Shown here: positions 25,213-34,788 of the stretch, piece after piece
Numbering within the stretch: the stretch's first letter is position 1
Layout: every line of letters begins with the position of its first letter
Source of the DNA: JABMQW01 sp964439935
GTDB lineage: Bacteria; Fidelibacterota; Marinisomatia; Marinisomatales; TCS56
Assembly: GCA_964439935.1 (NCBI GenBank)
Contig: CAYTPW010000013.1
Location: forward strand, 33,983 to 97,982
DNA: 64,000 bases
Direction of reading: 5' to 3'
Notes under the pieces: model-generated
What the model saw: only the letters and a program-made list of their open reading frames with translations
Told to the model about the DNA's origin: nothing
Database searches by the model: none
Position numbers and translations under genes: made by a program

Positions 25213-26241
25213 ATGAGTATTATAAATTCTCTAAAAAATACATTTTCCTGGGTTTCTGGCGATGTTGCGATCGATTTAGGTACAGCTAATACTTTAATTT
25301 GGTTAAAGGGACGCGGCATTGTTGTTAATGAACCTTCGATAATCACGCGGTCAGTGCATGACGGGAAAATTATTGCTGTCGGAAATGATGCCAAAGTCAT
25401 GCTGGGAAGAACGCATCGGGAATTGGAAACAATCCGACCATTGCAGGATGGAGTAATTGCAGATTTTAATATGACCGATGGGATGCTGCGGGGATTTATT
25501 CGAAAAATGAACCTTAATCGATTGGCGCGCCCCCGGATGGTTATTTGTGTTCCCTCAGGTGTCACTGAAGTAGAGCGCCGTGCCGTAAAGGATAGTGGTG
25601 ATCGATCAAATGCACGCGAAGTATTTTTGATTGAAGAGCCGGTGGCTGCTGCAATTGGCATCGGTTTGGATATCAGCCAACCAGTGGGCAATATTATCGT
25701 TGATATCGGTGGCGGAACGACTGAGATCGCCGTAATTGCCTTGAATGGAGTGGTCACTAAAGAAACTATCCGCATCGCTGGCGATGAGATGGATGATGCA
25801 ATAGTGCAGTGGTTCCGCAACGAGCATAAGTTGGATATTGGGGTAGCTACCGGTGAGCGAATCAAGACCACAGTTGGCTCAGCCATGCGCATGAAATCAG
25901 AACCGATTTTCGTGAAGGGCCGAGATCTGGTTTCGGGAATTCCTAAAACAGCTGAAGTTTCTTCGGATGAAATTCGACATGCCCTGAAAGATCCGATCAA
26001 TAATATTGTCGAAGCTGTCAAACGTGCTCTGGAGCAGACACCGCCTGAGCTGGCATCCGACATATTAGATCGTGGCATTATTATGACTGGCGGTGGAAGC
26101 TTATTAAGAGGTATTGATCAAATAATTCGAGAACGTACAAATATTCCAGTTAATGTGGCCGAAGATCCTTTGCTGTCGGTAGTGCGTGGAACCGGTATTG
26201 TGCTGGAAGATGTGAAAAAATACGAAGCAGTCTTGATGTAA
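25213..26241 (+). CDS. mreB: Rod shape-determining protein MreB
   Basis: 342 residues of bacterial actin. Phosphate-1 loop is DLGTANTLIWLKGRGIVVNEPS (split at residues 21-42), the phosphate-2 motif is VDIGGGTTEIAVI, and the adenosine motif is MTGGGSLLRGI. It forms membrane-bound filaments that guide the elongation machinery. It heads the operon mreB-mreC-mreD-mrdA-rodA, all within 4.8 kb with small or negative gaps, so a rod-shaped cell is likely. A 131-base gap precedes it, but no promoter was clear enough to call. Confidence 0.98.
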   Translation: MSIINSLKNTFSWVSGDVAIDLGTANTLIWLKGRGIVVNEPSIITRSVHDGKIIAVGNDAKVMLGRTHRELETIRPLQDGVIADFNMTDGMLRGFIRKMNLNRLARPRMVICVPSGVTEVERRAVKDSGDRSNAREVFLIEEPVAAAIGIGLDISQPVGNIIVDIGGGTTEIAVIALNGVVTKETIRIAGDEMDDAIVQWFRNEHKLDIGVATGERIKTTVGSAMRMKSEPIFVKGRDLVSGIPKTAEVSSDEIRHALKDPINNIVEAVKRALEQTPPELASDILDRGIIMTGGGSLLRGIDQIIRERTNIPVNVAEDPLLSVVRGTGIVLEDVKKYEAVLM

Positions 26242-26245
26242 ATTA

Positions 26246-27043
26246 ATGCGGTCTTTATACTTTGTTATTCTGCGTCGTAAAGATCATTTGACCTTTGTTA
26301 TCGCCATAGCTCTTTCGTTATATATTTTATTTTCTGGAACCAAACCTGAAATTCAGGACCTCCGATTAAAGGTAAATCATTTTTTTGCCTTTACGCGTAT
26401 TCCAAAAATCTGGATGGAGTCCAAGCGTAACCTAGAAAACCAGAATAATCAGCTGCGTGAAAGAAATATACAGTTAAAACTGCTTCTGGAATCGACACGC
26501 CATCTGGAAGAAGAGAATCAACAATTAAGGACACTATTAGAATTTCAAAGGGATTCGTATTTTACCTTAGTACCTGCAACAATCCACGGTAAGGGAATTA
26601 CATCTTCACTTTCATCGTATACAATTGACGTTGGCTACAGTGACGGAGTCGGGATTAATAATCCGGTGGTAATATCCGAAGGTGTCGTTGGCAAAACTGT
26701 GTTAGTAGATGAGCACTCCAGTATTGTGCAATTGATCAGTGATCCGGATTTTCGGTTAAGCGTACGTGTTGTACCTTATGGAGCAATTGGTATCCTTAGC
26801 TGGTCAGGTAATAATAAATGCGATGTTCGCGAAGTACCAAAAAGTGCTCAGATTGCGATTGGTGATCTGGTATTTACTTCATCATACAGCGACATATATC
26901 CACCCAATTTGCCAGTGGGCAAAGTAACAGCTATTTATGATGAACGCGGCAGTTTTCAGAAGCGATTAACAGTAGAAACGTTCTTCAGTATCGGAACCCT
27001 CCAATATGTCTTTGTGATCATAGATAATAATGACCAGAAATAA
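26246..27043 (+). CDS. mreC: Rod shape-determining protein MreC
   Basis: 265 residues. One transmembrane helix near the N-terminus (about 14-32), a coiled coil at about 55-95 rich in N, Q, L and E, then the beta-domain with IHGKGITSSLSSYTIDVG, VVISEGVVGKTVLV and GDLVFTSSYSDIYPPNLPVGKV. It is a periplasmic scaffold linking MreB to PBP2 and RodA. It starts 4 bases after mreB and overlaps mreD by 14 bases. Standard length. Confidence 0.95.
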   Translation: MRSLYFVILRRKDHLTFVIAIALSLYILFSGTKPEIQDLRLKVNHFFAFTRIPKIWMESKRNLENQNNQLRERNIQLKLLLESTRHLEEENQQLRTLLEFQRDSYFTLVPATIHGKGITSSLSSYTIDVGYSDGVGINNPVVISEGVVGKTVLVDEHSSIVQLISDPDFRLSVRVVPYGAIGILSWSGNNKCDVREVPKSAQIAIGDLVFTSSYSDIYPPNLPVGKVTAIYDERGSFQKRLTVETFFSIGTLQYVFVIIDNNDQK

Positions 27044-27506
27044 ATATCTGGTATTCGGAGCGGTTGCTATCATCATGCAATTGGTGCTGGTTGATTTATT
27101 AACCGTCCGCCTGGTTCGCCCGGATTTCATTCTGGTTTTTATTTTATATATCGCGGTCCGCGAGGGACGGATGTGGGGTATCTCGATAGGCTTTGTACTT
27201 GGCCTGTTTGTCGATTTTGTGGGTGTAGCAACCTATTTCGGTCTTAGTTCTTTATCGTATTCAATTTTAGCCTATCTGGCAGGATTTTTACGCAATCAAT
27301 TCAGTAAATGGCCTCCGATTGGTTTTCATTTATACTGGATTGGTATTGTTGTTATACATTTCAGTCTTCAACTCTTAATTACTTCACAGCACATATTAGC
27401 CACAAATCCTCAAGTATTCTGGACCAGGATATTTTCGAGTGCTATATACACATTGCTGATTATTGTTATATCCAATTTGTTTATCCCGCTGGGAACCGAA
27501 GACTAA
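27030..27506 (+). CDS. mreD: Rod shape-determining protein MreD
   Basis: 158 residues with about five transmembrane helices. It opens with the typical RPDFILVFILYIAVREGRMWG stretch (split at about 30-50), followed by FVLGLFVDFVGVATYFGLSSLSYSILAYL. MreD is an inner-membrane partner of MreC in the elongasome. Sequence conservation in this family is low, so the operon position strongly supports the call. Overlaps mreC by 14 bases, and its stop overlaps the mrdA ATG by one base (TAATG). Confidence 0.92.
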   Translation: MTRNKYLVFGAVAIIMQLVLVDLLTVRLVRPDFILVFILYIAVREGRMWGISIGFVLGLFVDFVGVATYFGLSSLSYSILAYLAGFLRNQFSKWPPIGFHLYWIGIVVIHFSLQLLITSQHILATNPQVFWTRIFSSAIYTLLIIVISNLFIPLGTED

Positions 27507-29275
27507 TGTTGAAAACTGATAATCTCGTATCTCAACAAAAACTACTGATACTCAACAGTCTGGTAGGTATATTGATTTTATTGCTTGTAGGGCGGTTCTT
27601 CCAGTTACAAATATATAATTATGAGCAATATAAGGTAAAATCAGTAGCTAATATAGTCCGCGTGCAGAGTGTACCCGCGCCGCGGGGACTGATCTATGAT
27701 TATGAAGGAAACATTTTAGTTGATAATCATCCAATGTATTTATTGACGGCTATACCTATCGAAATGGGCAATGTTGATACTGTAATAAACAAAATCAGTA
27801 CCTATATAGATGTGGATGTTGCCACCTTGAAGAACAATTATGAAAAATATTTCCGCGGCCGTTTTTATTCCACCCGTTTGGTAAAACAGCTGAGTATTCA
27901 GCAATTAAGCAATATTGCTGAACATAAATCCGAATTGCCTGGAATAAGTTATCGCGAGTACCCGGAACGCTATTATCCGGCCCAGATCGCTGTTTCCCAT
28001 ATCCTCGGATATGTCCGCGAAGTTGACCGTCGCTTTTTAGAAACTGGTAATGAATCTAATCGCTATCGACTTGGCGATATGATCGGTTGGCGTGGATTGG
28101 AGAAGACCTATGAATCCAGATTGCGGGGCATAGATGGAGTTCGATATTTGCAGGTCGATGCACTGGGTCGCGAAGTGGGTGCAATTGCTGATCATAAAGA
28201 GATTAAGCCGATTCCTGGTGAAGATTTATTTACCAGCCTGGATCGTGATTTGCAGCTGCTGATCGAGAATGAAATGGTTGATCGTGCTGGTGCTGTGATC
28301 GTTTCTCGTCCTGTTACTGGTGAAATCCTCGCTATCGCAAGTTTTCCCGATTATCCACCGGACTTATTTACTGGAGTTACACTGGATGAGGAATGGAATT
28401 CGTATACACAAAATGCTTACAAGCCTTTAGTGAATCGCATAACTAATGGATTATATCCACCTGGATCAACATTTAAGCCGCTGGTATTACTTGGTTTATT
28501 GGAAAATGGATTGATCGATACCAATAAAACGATTTTTTGTAATGGCCATTACCAGTTGGGACGCCGGAAATATGACTGCTGGAATCCAGCCGGACATAAC
28601 AAAGTAAAACTGAGGAAGGCGATTGAACAGTCCTGCAACGTTTATTTCTATAACATGATCCAGCTAATGGAGCTGGATGACTGGGCTGAAATGTGCGCCA
28701 ATTTTAATTTTGGGGTAAAAAGTGAGATCGATCTTTCAACTGAGCTGGTAGGTATGATTCCGAATACCGAGTTTATGGACAATAAATATGGAAAGCGGGG
28801 GTGGACAAAAGGGCACTTGCTGAATATTGCCATTGGCCAAGGTGATATATTGGTTACCCCTATTCAAATGCTTGTATATATCAATCAGATTGCAGCCCGA
28901 GGGAATGCAGCCAAACCCCATCTAACAATAAATGACCCAACATTGTTTGATAACCGACCTTTGATCAACAATGAGAATTGGGATATACTGCATAATTTCA
29001 TGTACGGTGTGACTCACAATCCCCATGGAACTGGTCGCGGTGCACAACCGAAATCACTTGATGTCAATACTTATGGTAAAACAGGGACTGCTGAGAATCC
29101 CCACGGTGAACCCCATGCTTGGTATATAGGATGGGGTGAGAAAGATAACCACCTTTTATCGGTTGTGATATTGATTGAAAATGCCGGTCATGGAGGCGAT
29201 GTGGCTGCACCAGTCGCCAGAAAGATCTTTAATCTGTACTATTCAAAATATTATCCGCTGGAAGTGCAATCTTAA
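27506..29275 (+). CDS. mrdA: Penicillin-binding protein 2 (elongasome transpeptidase)
   Basis: 589 residues from the ATG at 27506; the frame opens 66 codons earlier inside mreD. One transmembrane helix lies at about 12-32. The non-catalytic pedestal starts with PAPRGLIYDYEGNILVDN. The transpeptidase active site has S-T-F-K with Ser321 in PPGSTFKPL, the S-C-N motif near 380, and K-T-G at Lys525. It cross-links peptidoglycan during side-wall growth, working with RodA encoded next. The gap to rodA is one base. Confidence 0.97.
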   Translation: MLKTDNLVSQQKLLILNSLVGILILLLVGRFFQLQIYNYEQYKVKSVANIVRVQSVPAPRGLIYDYEGNILVDNHPMYLLTAIPIEMGNVDTVINKISTYIDVDVATLKNNYEKYFRGRFYSTRLVKQLSIQQLSNIAEHKSELPGISYREYPERYYPAQIAVSHILGYVREVDRRFLETGNESNRYRLGDMIGWRGLEKTYESRLRGIDGVRYLQVDALGREVGAIADHKEIKPIPGEDLFTSLDRDLQLLIENEMVDRAGAVIVSRPVTGEILAIASFPDYPPDLFTGVTLDEEWNSYTQNAYKPLVNRITNGLYPPGSTFKPLVLLGLLENGLIDTNKTIFCNGHYQLGRRKYDCWNPAGHNKVKLRKAIEQSCNVYFYNMIQLMELDDWAEMCANFNFGVKSEIDLSTELVGMIPNTEFMDNKYGKRGWTKGHLLNIAIGQGDILVTPIQMLVYINQIAARGNAAKPHLTINDPTLFDNRPLINNENWDILHNFMYGVTHNPHGTGRGAQPKSLDVNTYGKTGTAENPHGEPHAWYIGWGEKDNHLLSVVILIENAGHGGDVAAPVARKIFNLYYSKYYPLEVQS

Positions 29276-29276
29276 T

Positions 29277-30503
29277 ATGTCACATCCTGCTATCATGAAA
29301 ATAAGGGAAGCACCGGTAATGCTCCTGCTCGCATCAATTCTACTATCTATCATTGGATTAGTAGCGATTGGAAGTGTTTCACGAAATCAGGATATATTAT
29401 TTGTTTATACCTCCTTTTTCCGTCAATTAATATGGATTCTGCCGGCCTTAATCTTTTTTTCGATCACATTTTCCATATCAAGAAAAAATATTTATAAATA
29501 TACGCCCTATTTATATCTGATAATCATTTTACTTTTACTGATACCCTTTTTCAGGAATCCAGTCGCAGGAACATATCGGTGGATTGGTCTGGGAACCGTG
29601 CATATCCAGCCTTCTGAGTATGCCAAATTTATTGTTGTTTTAGTTCTGGCTCGCTATTTATCAAATTCTAAGGTACAAATGGATCGGATGAAAGTTGTGA
29701 TAATTCCGATTTTAATAACCATCATACCAACTATGATTGTCCTTCGGCAACCTGATCTTGGTACCGCCATAATCATGGCATTACCTGTGATAGTTATGAT
29801 GTATTGGGCAGGTGTAAGGCCGTACCACCTATTTTTGATTATGGCGCCTTTTCTGTCAATTCTAACTGCATTCCATTCGATTTCTTTTTGGATATGGGCT
29901 GTCATTTTACTGATTGTACTGTATATATCTCGGCCCTCAATAATTATGGGAGTATTAATTTATTTCGCCAATATTTTTCTGGGATTATTATCGCCAGCTC
30001 TGTGGAATTTATTGAAGCCATACCAGCAGCAACGAATCATGACCGTGCTGGATCCGTATTTAGATCCGCTGGGAGCCGGGTATCAAATAATCCAGAGCCA
30101 GACAGCTATTGGCTCGGGTGGATTTTTTGGTAAAGGCTGGGGACAGGGAACCCAGACTCAATTGAAATATCTGCCGGTGCAGGAAACCGATTTTATTGTA
30201 TCGGTCATTGGTGAAGAATTTGGATTTTTAGCCATATTCATCATATTGGCTATATTCGGTGTGATGATTCTTCGCATGCTAAAATTGGCCCACGAATCGG
30301 ATAACCGGTTCTCAGGACTGGTAATTATTGGTATTGCCGTATTATTCCTGGCTCATATTTTCGTTAATATCGCAATGGCGGCTGGGATGATACCGGTAAA
30401 AGGATTACCTCTGCCATTTCTGTCATATGGCGGATCCTTCCTGATATCGTGCTTTATGATGATTGGTTTGGTGATGAATTTGAGTATTAATTATTCCGAT
30501 TAA
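29277..30503 (+). CDS. rodA: Rod shape-determining protein RodA (SEDS glycosyltransferase)
   Basis: 408 residues of a ten-helix SEDS protein. The hallmark segments are present: GTYRWIGLGTVHIQPSEYAK, VLRQPDLGTA, VQETDFIVSVIGEEFGF, GMIPVKGLPLPFLSYGGS. It polymerises lipid II into glycan strands and pairs with PBP2. I start it at the ATG at 29277, one base after the mrdA stop; the inner ATG at 29295 is an alternative. The open frame that begins at 29175 inside mrdA is not supported. Last gene of the rod-shape operon. Confidence 0.96.
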   Translation: MSHPAIMKIREAPVMLLLASILLSIIGLVAIGSVSRNQDILFVYTSFFRQLIWILPALIFFSITFSISRKNIYKYTPYLYLIIILLLLIPFFRNPVAGTYRWIGLGTVHIQPSEYAKFIVVLVLARYLSNSKVQMDRMKVVIIPILITIIPTMIVLRQPDLGTAIIMALPVIVMMYWAGVRPYHLFLIMAPFLSILTAFHSISFWIWAVILLIVLYISRPSIIMGVLIYFANIFLGLLSPALWNLLKPYQQQRIMTVLDPYLDPLGAGYQIIQSQTAIGSGGFFGKGWGQGTQTQLKYLPVQETDFIVSVIGEEFGFLAIFIILAIFGVMILRMLKLAHESDNRFSGLVIIGIAVLFLAHIFVNIAMAAGMIPVKGLPLPFLSYGGSFLISCFMMIGLVMNLSINYSD

Positions 30504-30583
30504 TGAAAACGTTGATGGTTCGACACTGTAAAAGTAAATTTATAATAGGCATAGAACCATTTTTTACTAAAAAGGTATAGCTG

Positions 30584-31405
30584 ATGAAACGGTTTTTAGC
30601 ATTACTACCAGCAATCGTTGTGGGTTGCAGCATAATATTAACGGCCTTGGAAGCACAGACTAATGTCGAACGAGAATTACGTCGCTTGAACGCAAAGATC
30701 GAGCGTGAAAAAGTCCGAACTGACTCATTAGAAACGCAAATCCGCATATTGTTACCGGAATTGAAGAACGCACTCGAAGCAACGGTTCAAGCTAAAAAAC
30801 AAACCGATTCAATAGCCATTTTACTGGTAAATCGAATAAATACACTTCAGAATAAAATAAGAATCTTAGAAGATAAAGCGGAATTCACTGACAGTACGAA
30901 TTTTGAAATTTTATCACAATTGGTCATGATTGAAAACAAAATTATTACTTTGACCAATAGTTTTACTGAAATGTACAATCTTAAAAATGAGGATATATCG
31001 ACAGTAAAAACTGCCAAACTCTCGGCTATTGAGTACAAAAAAGTGTATCTTGAAAATTTAGGTTATTATCAAAACAGTAATTTTAACAAAGCGATCAATG
31101 GTTTTGCTGATCTTGTTCTGACTAATCCGACGCATGATCTGGCCGATAACAGCCAGTATTGGTTGGCGGAATGTTATTATTCTTCGAAGAATTTCAAGCG
31201 ATCGATAATTGAATTTGAAAAAGTATTTTCCTTTCCCGGTACCGACAAGGATGATGATGCTCAGCTGAAATTAGGATTAGCGTACCAAAGTATGGGAAAT
31301 ATCGAGCAGGCACGAGCTGAATACACACGCCTGTTAGATTATTTTCCGAATAGTGAATATTACCAAAAAGCAAAAGAAGCATTAAAGAAGTTGAGTGTAC
31401 AATAA
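30584..31405 (+). CDS. CpoB/YbgF-like periplasmic TPR protein
   Basis: 273 residues. A signal peptide is at the N-terminus (MKRFLALLPAIVVGCSIILTALEAQ); a cysteine is present but not in a clean lipobox. A long coiled coil follows at about 28-130 (NVERELRRLNAKIEREKV), then TPR repeats (LGYYQNSNFNKAINGF, YWLAECYYSSKNFKRSI, LGLAYQSMGNIEQAR). This resembles CpoB, which links peptidoglycan synthesis to the Tol-Pal constriction machinery. Its position after rodA is consistent with an envelope role. No tol or pal genes are in the window. Confidence 0.78.
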   Translation: MKRFLALLPAIVVGCSIILTALEAQTNVERELRRLNAKIEREKVRTDSLETQIRILLPELKNALEATVQAKKQTDSIAILLVNRINTLQNKIRILEDKAEFTDSTNFEILSQLVMIENKIITLTNSFTEMYNLKNEDISTVKTAKLSAIEYKKVYLENLGYYQNSNFNKAINGFADLVLTNPTHDLADNSQYWLAECYYSSKNFKRSIIEFEKVFSFPGTDKDDDAQLKLGLAYQSMGNIEQARAEYTRLLDYFPNSEYYQKAKEALKKLSVQ

Positions 31406-31407
31406 CA

Positions 31408-32232
31408 ATGGCTAAGAAATTATTTTATTTGACCACGGAAATCTCACCTTTTGCCAATACGTCCAATCTGGGTGATTTTTCCGCCAAAGTCCCGTTATAT
31501 CTGCAGGAAAAAGGGCATGATATTCGTACTATCATTCCTAAATACGGATTTGTAAGCGAGCGTAAATATATCTTAAGAGAAGTTATTCGCCTGCGAGAAA
31601 TTCCATTTGATTACAATAATCAGTCGCAAGTGGTTTCTGCCAAAAGTGCATTTATACCAAAAACCCGTGTACAAGTATATTTTCTCGAACATAATGAATG
31701 GTTCAAACCACTGTCGAATTTGCTATACAAATCAAAGAACGGACGTCCTTACAGTGATAATGATGAAAGATTTGCTTTTTTCAGCAAAGCGATAATAACT
31801 ACTTTGCCTCATCTGTTCTGGAAACCGGATATCATCCTGTGCAACGATTGGCCTTCAGCGATGGTACCGCTTTTCTATAAACAACAATTTGCCGATGATG
31901 AATTTTATCAAGATATTAAAACAGTCTTACTTGTCCATTCCCTGGGAGAGTATGATCTATTTGGGCGGGCTACCTATGACCATGCTGGCTTGAAATTGCC
32001 CAGCTCCTTAAAAGGTGATCAGGTTAATGTATATGAAGCCGCAGCCCAGTCTGCTGATATTATCATTGCCATCGACAGTAAAGAAAATCCCGTTTCGACC
32101 GAATTAATGAAACTTCCCGGTCTATCGAACGTAGAGTCGAAGGTAAAGGTAGTTAATCAGGAGGAAGATACTCCTGAATCGTATGTGCATGTTGCGGATT
32201 CAATCGATCAGATATTACAAGAATACGCCTAA
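31408..32232 (+). CDS. Stand-alone starch-synthase (GT5) N-domain protein
   Basis: 274 residues equal only to the N-terminal Rossmann domain of GlgA; the C-terminal ADP-glucose-binding half of the GT-B fold is absent, and no second gene encodes it nearby. The ADP-glucose loop K-T-G-G-L is altered to ANTSNL. The motifs KGHDIRTIIPKYG, VSERKYILREVIRL, YSDNDERFAFFSK and PDIILCNDW closely follow the short glycogen/starch synthase proteins I remember from Bacteroidota. Their function is unknown to me, and glycogen synthesis cannot be assumed. It starts 2 bases after the CpoB-like stop and precedes a lipoprotein gene, an arrangement I also recall from Bacteroidota. Confidence 0.82.
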   Translation: MAKKLFYLTTEISPFANTSNLGDFSAKVPLYLQEKGHDIRTIIPKYGFVSERKYILREVIRLREIPFDYNNQSQVVSAKSAFIPKTRVQVYFLEHNEWFKPLSNLLYKSKNGRPYSDNDERFAFFSKAIITTLPHLFWKPDIILCNDWPSAMVPLFYKQQFADDEFYQDIKTVLLVHSLGEYDLFGRATYDHAGLKLPSSLKGDQVNVYEAAAQSADIIIAIDSKENPVSTELMKLPGLSNVESKVKVVNQEEDTPESYVHVADSIDQILQEYA

Positions 32233-32257
32233 CCTATAAATCGGAAAATACCAGTTC

Positions 32258-33526
32258 ATGACCTCGTTGCAAGCTGTAAGACTATTTCTATCCTTATGCA
32301 CACTGATGCTTATTATCAGTTGCATTCAGGATCCGATCAATACATCAATCATCAATGATGATCTGATCGTTCAAGACACTATATTCTATGACATTGATTC
32401 ATTTACTTATCAAACACCCCCAGAGGTCGGCAATCAATCAAAGCTATATTTTGGTGTCGATTCAGGCTATAGTTGTCTATATACTCTGATAAATATTGCC
32501 CCTACATCAACTGACAATTCCACCAGTTTTCTTTCTCTGATAGATTCAACGATCGTCGGTATTGACAGTGTATTATTTTTCATAACCGCACCGGATACAC
32601 AGATTTTAGATGGGACCGATATATATTATTTAAATTATTTTCCTCCTGCTCAGCATGATTCAATATTCAGTGAAACAGAAACGAATTATCTGAATTTCGA
32701 TACCACTGATTATTCTGATATTATAAATAATCCAGTTGTTACGGCAAGTTTAACTCAGGAAATCGATACAATAGCCACCCATCCCTTTTTGAAATTTGAT
32801 TTATCGGGATTTGCTGATACATTGATATCCGGGTTTACTGACACTTCAGGATTAGAATTAAATCGTAGTTTTGCGGTCTGGCGTTCCGGAGGTGGAAGTG
32901 GGATCAGCGAATTCTACAGCCGGGATGCGAATAGTTATAAACCACGGTTTAAAGTGCATTTCCGAAAAATAGTTAGCCAGGATTCACTTGGGATTGACTC
33001 AATAGAGACATTTGAAAAATCGTTCTTTCCAGATGGTGATGTAAGTATAATCTATCCACCTGAATTGGTACCGGAAGATACTACATCAATTTCTATCGGC
33101 CGTGCTAAAGGTTTGAAAGCAAGACTGTATGTGGATATAGACGCTGAAACACTCCCGGAATCAGCGGTTATTCGTACAGCGGAATTAATACTGTACCAGG
33201 ATTCAACAACCGCTGCCGAAGATGGTTTTTTCGTTAGTATATACTCAATAGATACAACTTTTAACGGTGTGATTGAATATCCAATACTGGATGACCCGGT
33301 TAAACTACAATTGAATTTGGATGACCAGGTTATCAATGCAAATCGAATCGTGATCAATCTACGAAATTTGCTTGGGGCAGTTGCCTTGGATCAGATCAAT
33401 AATTACGGCTTGAAATTATTCAGCAAAACTACTAATGATCCTTTCACGGTGGCGCGATTCAGTCGGGATACCCGCATTTCCAACGTGTTGCGACCCAGTT
33501 TGCGAGTTATTTATGTATCGCCATAA
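32258..33526 (+). CDS. Putative surface lipoprotein (DUF4270-like by position)
   Basis: 422 residues with a lipoprotein signal: a hydrophobic stretch ending in LIISC at about residue 22, then D-P. The mature part is rich in Asp, Thr, Ser and Ile and predicted to be beta-rich, with repeated segments such as FLKFDLSGFADTLI and IRTAELILYQDSTT. I do not recognise a domain with confidence. In Bacteroidota the short starch-synthase gene is often followed by a DUF4270 lipoprotein, and this gene sits in that place. The shared position is the main reason for the suggestion. It overlaps the following gene by 14 bases. Confidence 0.6.
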   Translation: MTSLQAVRLFLSLCTLMLIISCIQDPINTSIINDDLIVQDTIFYDIDSFTYQTPPEVGNQSKLYFGVDSGYSCLYTLINIAPTSTDNSTSFLSLIDSTIVGIDSVLFFITAPDTQILDGTDIYYLNYFPPAQHDSIFSETETNYLNFDTTDYSDIINNPVVTASLTQEIDTIATHPFLKFDLSGFADTLISGFTDTSGLELNRSFAVWRSGGGSGISEFYSRDANSYKPRFKVHFRKIVSQDSLGIDSIETFEKSFFPDGDVSIIYPPELVPEDTTSISIGRAKGLKARLYVDIDAETLPESAVIRTAELILYQDSTTAAEDGFFVSIYSIDTTFNGVIEYPILDDPVKLQLNLDDQVINANRIVINLRNLLGAVALDQINNYGLKLFSKTTNDPFTVARFSRDTRISNVLRPSLRVIYVSP

Positions 33527-34787
33527 GATATCGATATTAGTATTCCTGCTTCAGATTGTTGTTGGACAGAGTATTAATAACGCGGTTGGTCTGGGTAATC
33601 CGCGTGATATTACTAGCGCCTCTACTTTTGGTATAGGTTCGATAGGTTTAGTACCCAGTTATTCTGAGGGAATCTCACTCGATAATCCGGTGACCTGGGC
33701 CAGTGGAAGATTTGCATTGCTATCCAGCGGATTCGGAGGGGAACAAATTCGTCCCGGTAACTATACCGGTGAATACGGATTTTCTGATTTGTATAGTGCT
33801 CGGTTAATTTTGCCAATAAAAAATATATATGCTCTTGGGTTATCAATCAAACCAGTCACTAATAATAATTACTGGTTGGTAGGTGAAACAACGGAAATAT
33901 TTTTAAGCCAAACTGACACTCTGCCGATCCAGAGAGAAATTAATGGATCAGGTGGGATCAATTCCTTCCGATTTGCTTTTAGCTTTCCATTATCCAAACA
34001 GGAAAGGAATGGTGTTGCCGTTGATATACTATTTGGATCAGCACGCCATAATTCAACCCTGGTTGTAGACGGGACTGACTACATTTTCAATCGTCATGAC
34101 CATTATTCCGGCGTATATCTTAAATACTATCTATACACCAATCGCTATAGTTTTCTGAACAAACCGACTAATCTTTATGGCTTGATCGGACTTCCGTTGC
34201 GGGCACTCACAATCAAATCCGAGCAATTTCATTTGTTTGAAGACGTGAACTCAAATGGGTATTATGATTATTTAACTGATTATCCTTATGTGAGGGATGA
34301 TAAATACAGAATCATCAGCCTTTATAAAAATATTCAGAAGCCAATAAGTGTTGAACTTGGTTGTGATATTGAATTGAAACAACAATTTCATATTATGGGG
34401 GAAATCAGGAGTCAATCATTCAATTCCAGAATTCCTCCATCATTAAGCCCTGTTCCGGGTGCTGCCTTTAATTCTATTTTTCATATAAATCTTGGCGCAA
34501 TCAAATTTGCCAGGGAATTACCCCGTGAATGGCATCAATATTTTCATTCACGCGCAGGCATATATTTTGACAGCAGACAGATAAATAATTATCAAGAAAA
34601 TTTAAATGAAACCGGATTAACATTGGGAATTGGTTTTAATTTCGGTCCGACCGATAACCAGATAGATATAGCCTATTCCTACGCCAAACGACATGGACCA
34701 TTAATTAATTCGAACGAAACTATTGAGAGATTCAAAATCCAGATGACGATTGGAGATATCTGGTTTGTGAAAAGGAGAGCTCGCTAA
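33513..34787 (+). CDS. Outer-membrane beta-barrel protein (FadL/PorV-type, function unknown)
   Basis: 424 residues from the ATG at 33513 (the open frame starts 26 codons earlier, inside the lipoprotein gene). A signal peptide (MYRHKISILVFLLQIVVGQ) is followed by a GLGNPRD segment and then alternating aromatic/polar strands typical of a barrel, for example YSARLILPIKNIYALGLSI and LTLGIGFNFGPTDNQIDIAYSY (split at about residues 366-387). The first part resembles PorV/FadL-like proteins, which also begin with a gly-rich N-terminus. It overlaps the lipoprotein gene, so the two may make a surface complex. Function unknown. Confidence 0.7.
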   Translation: MYRHKISILVFLLQIVVGQSINNAVGLGNPRDITSASTFGIGSIGLVPSYSEGISLDNPVTWASGRFALLSSGFGGEQIRPGNYTGEYGFSDLYSARLILPIKNIYALGLSIKPVTNNNYWLVGETTEIFLSQTDTLPIQREINGSGGINSFRFAFSFPLSKQERNGVAVDILFGSARHNSTLVVDGTDYIFNRHDHYSGVYLKYYLYTNRYSFLNKPTNLYGLIGLPLRALTIKSEQFHLFEDVNSNGYYDYLTDYPYVRDDKYRIISLYKNIQKPISVELGCDIELKQQFHIMGEIRSQSFNSRIPPSLSPVPGAAFNSIFHINLGAIKFARELPREWHQYFHSRAGIYFDSRQINNYQENLNETGLTLGIGFNFGPTDNQIDIAYSYAKRHGPLINSNETIERFKIQMTIGDIWFVKRRAR

Positions 34788-34788
34788 T

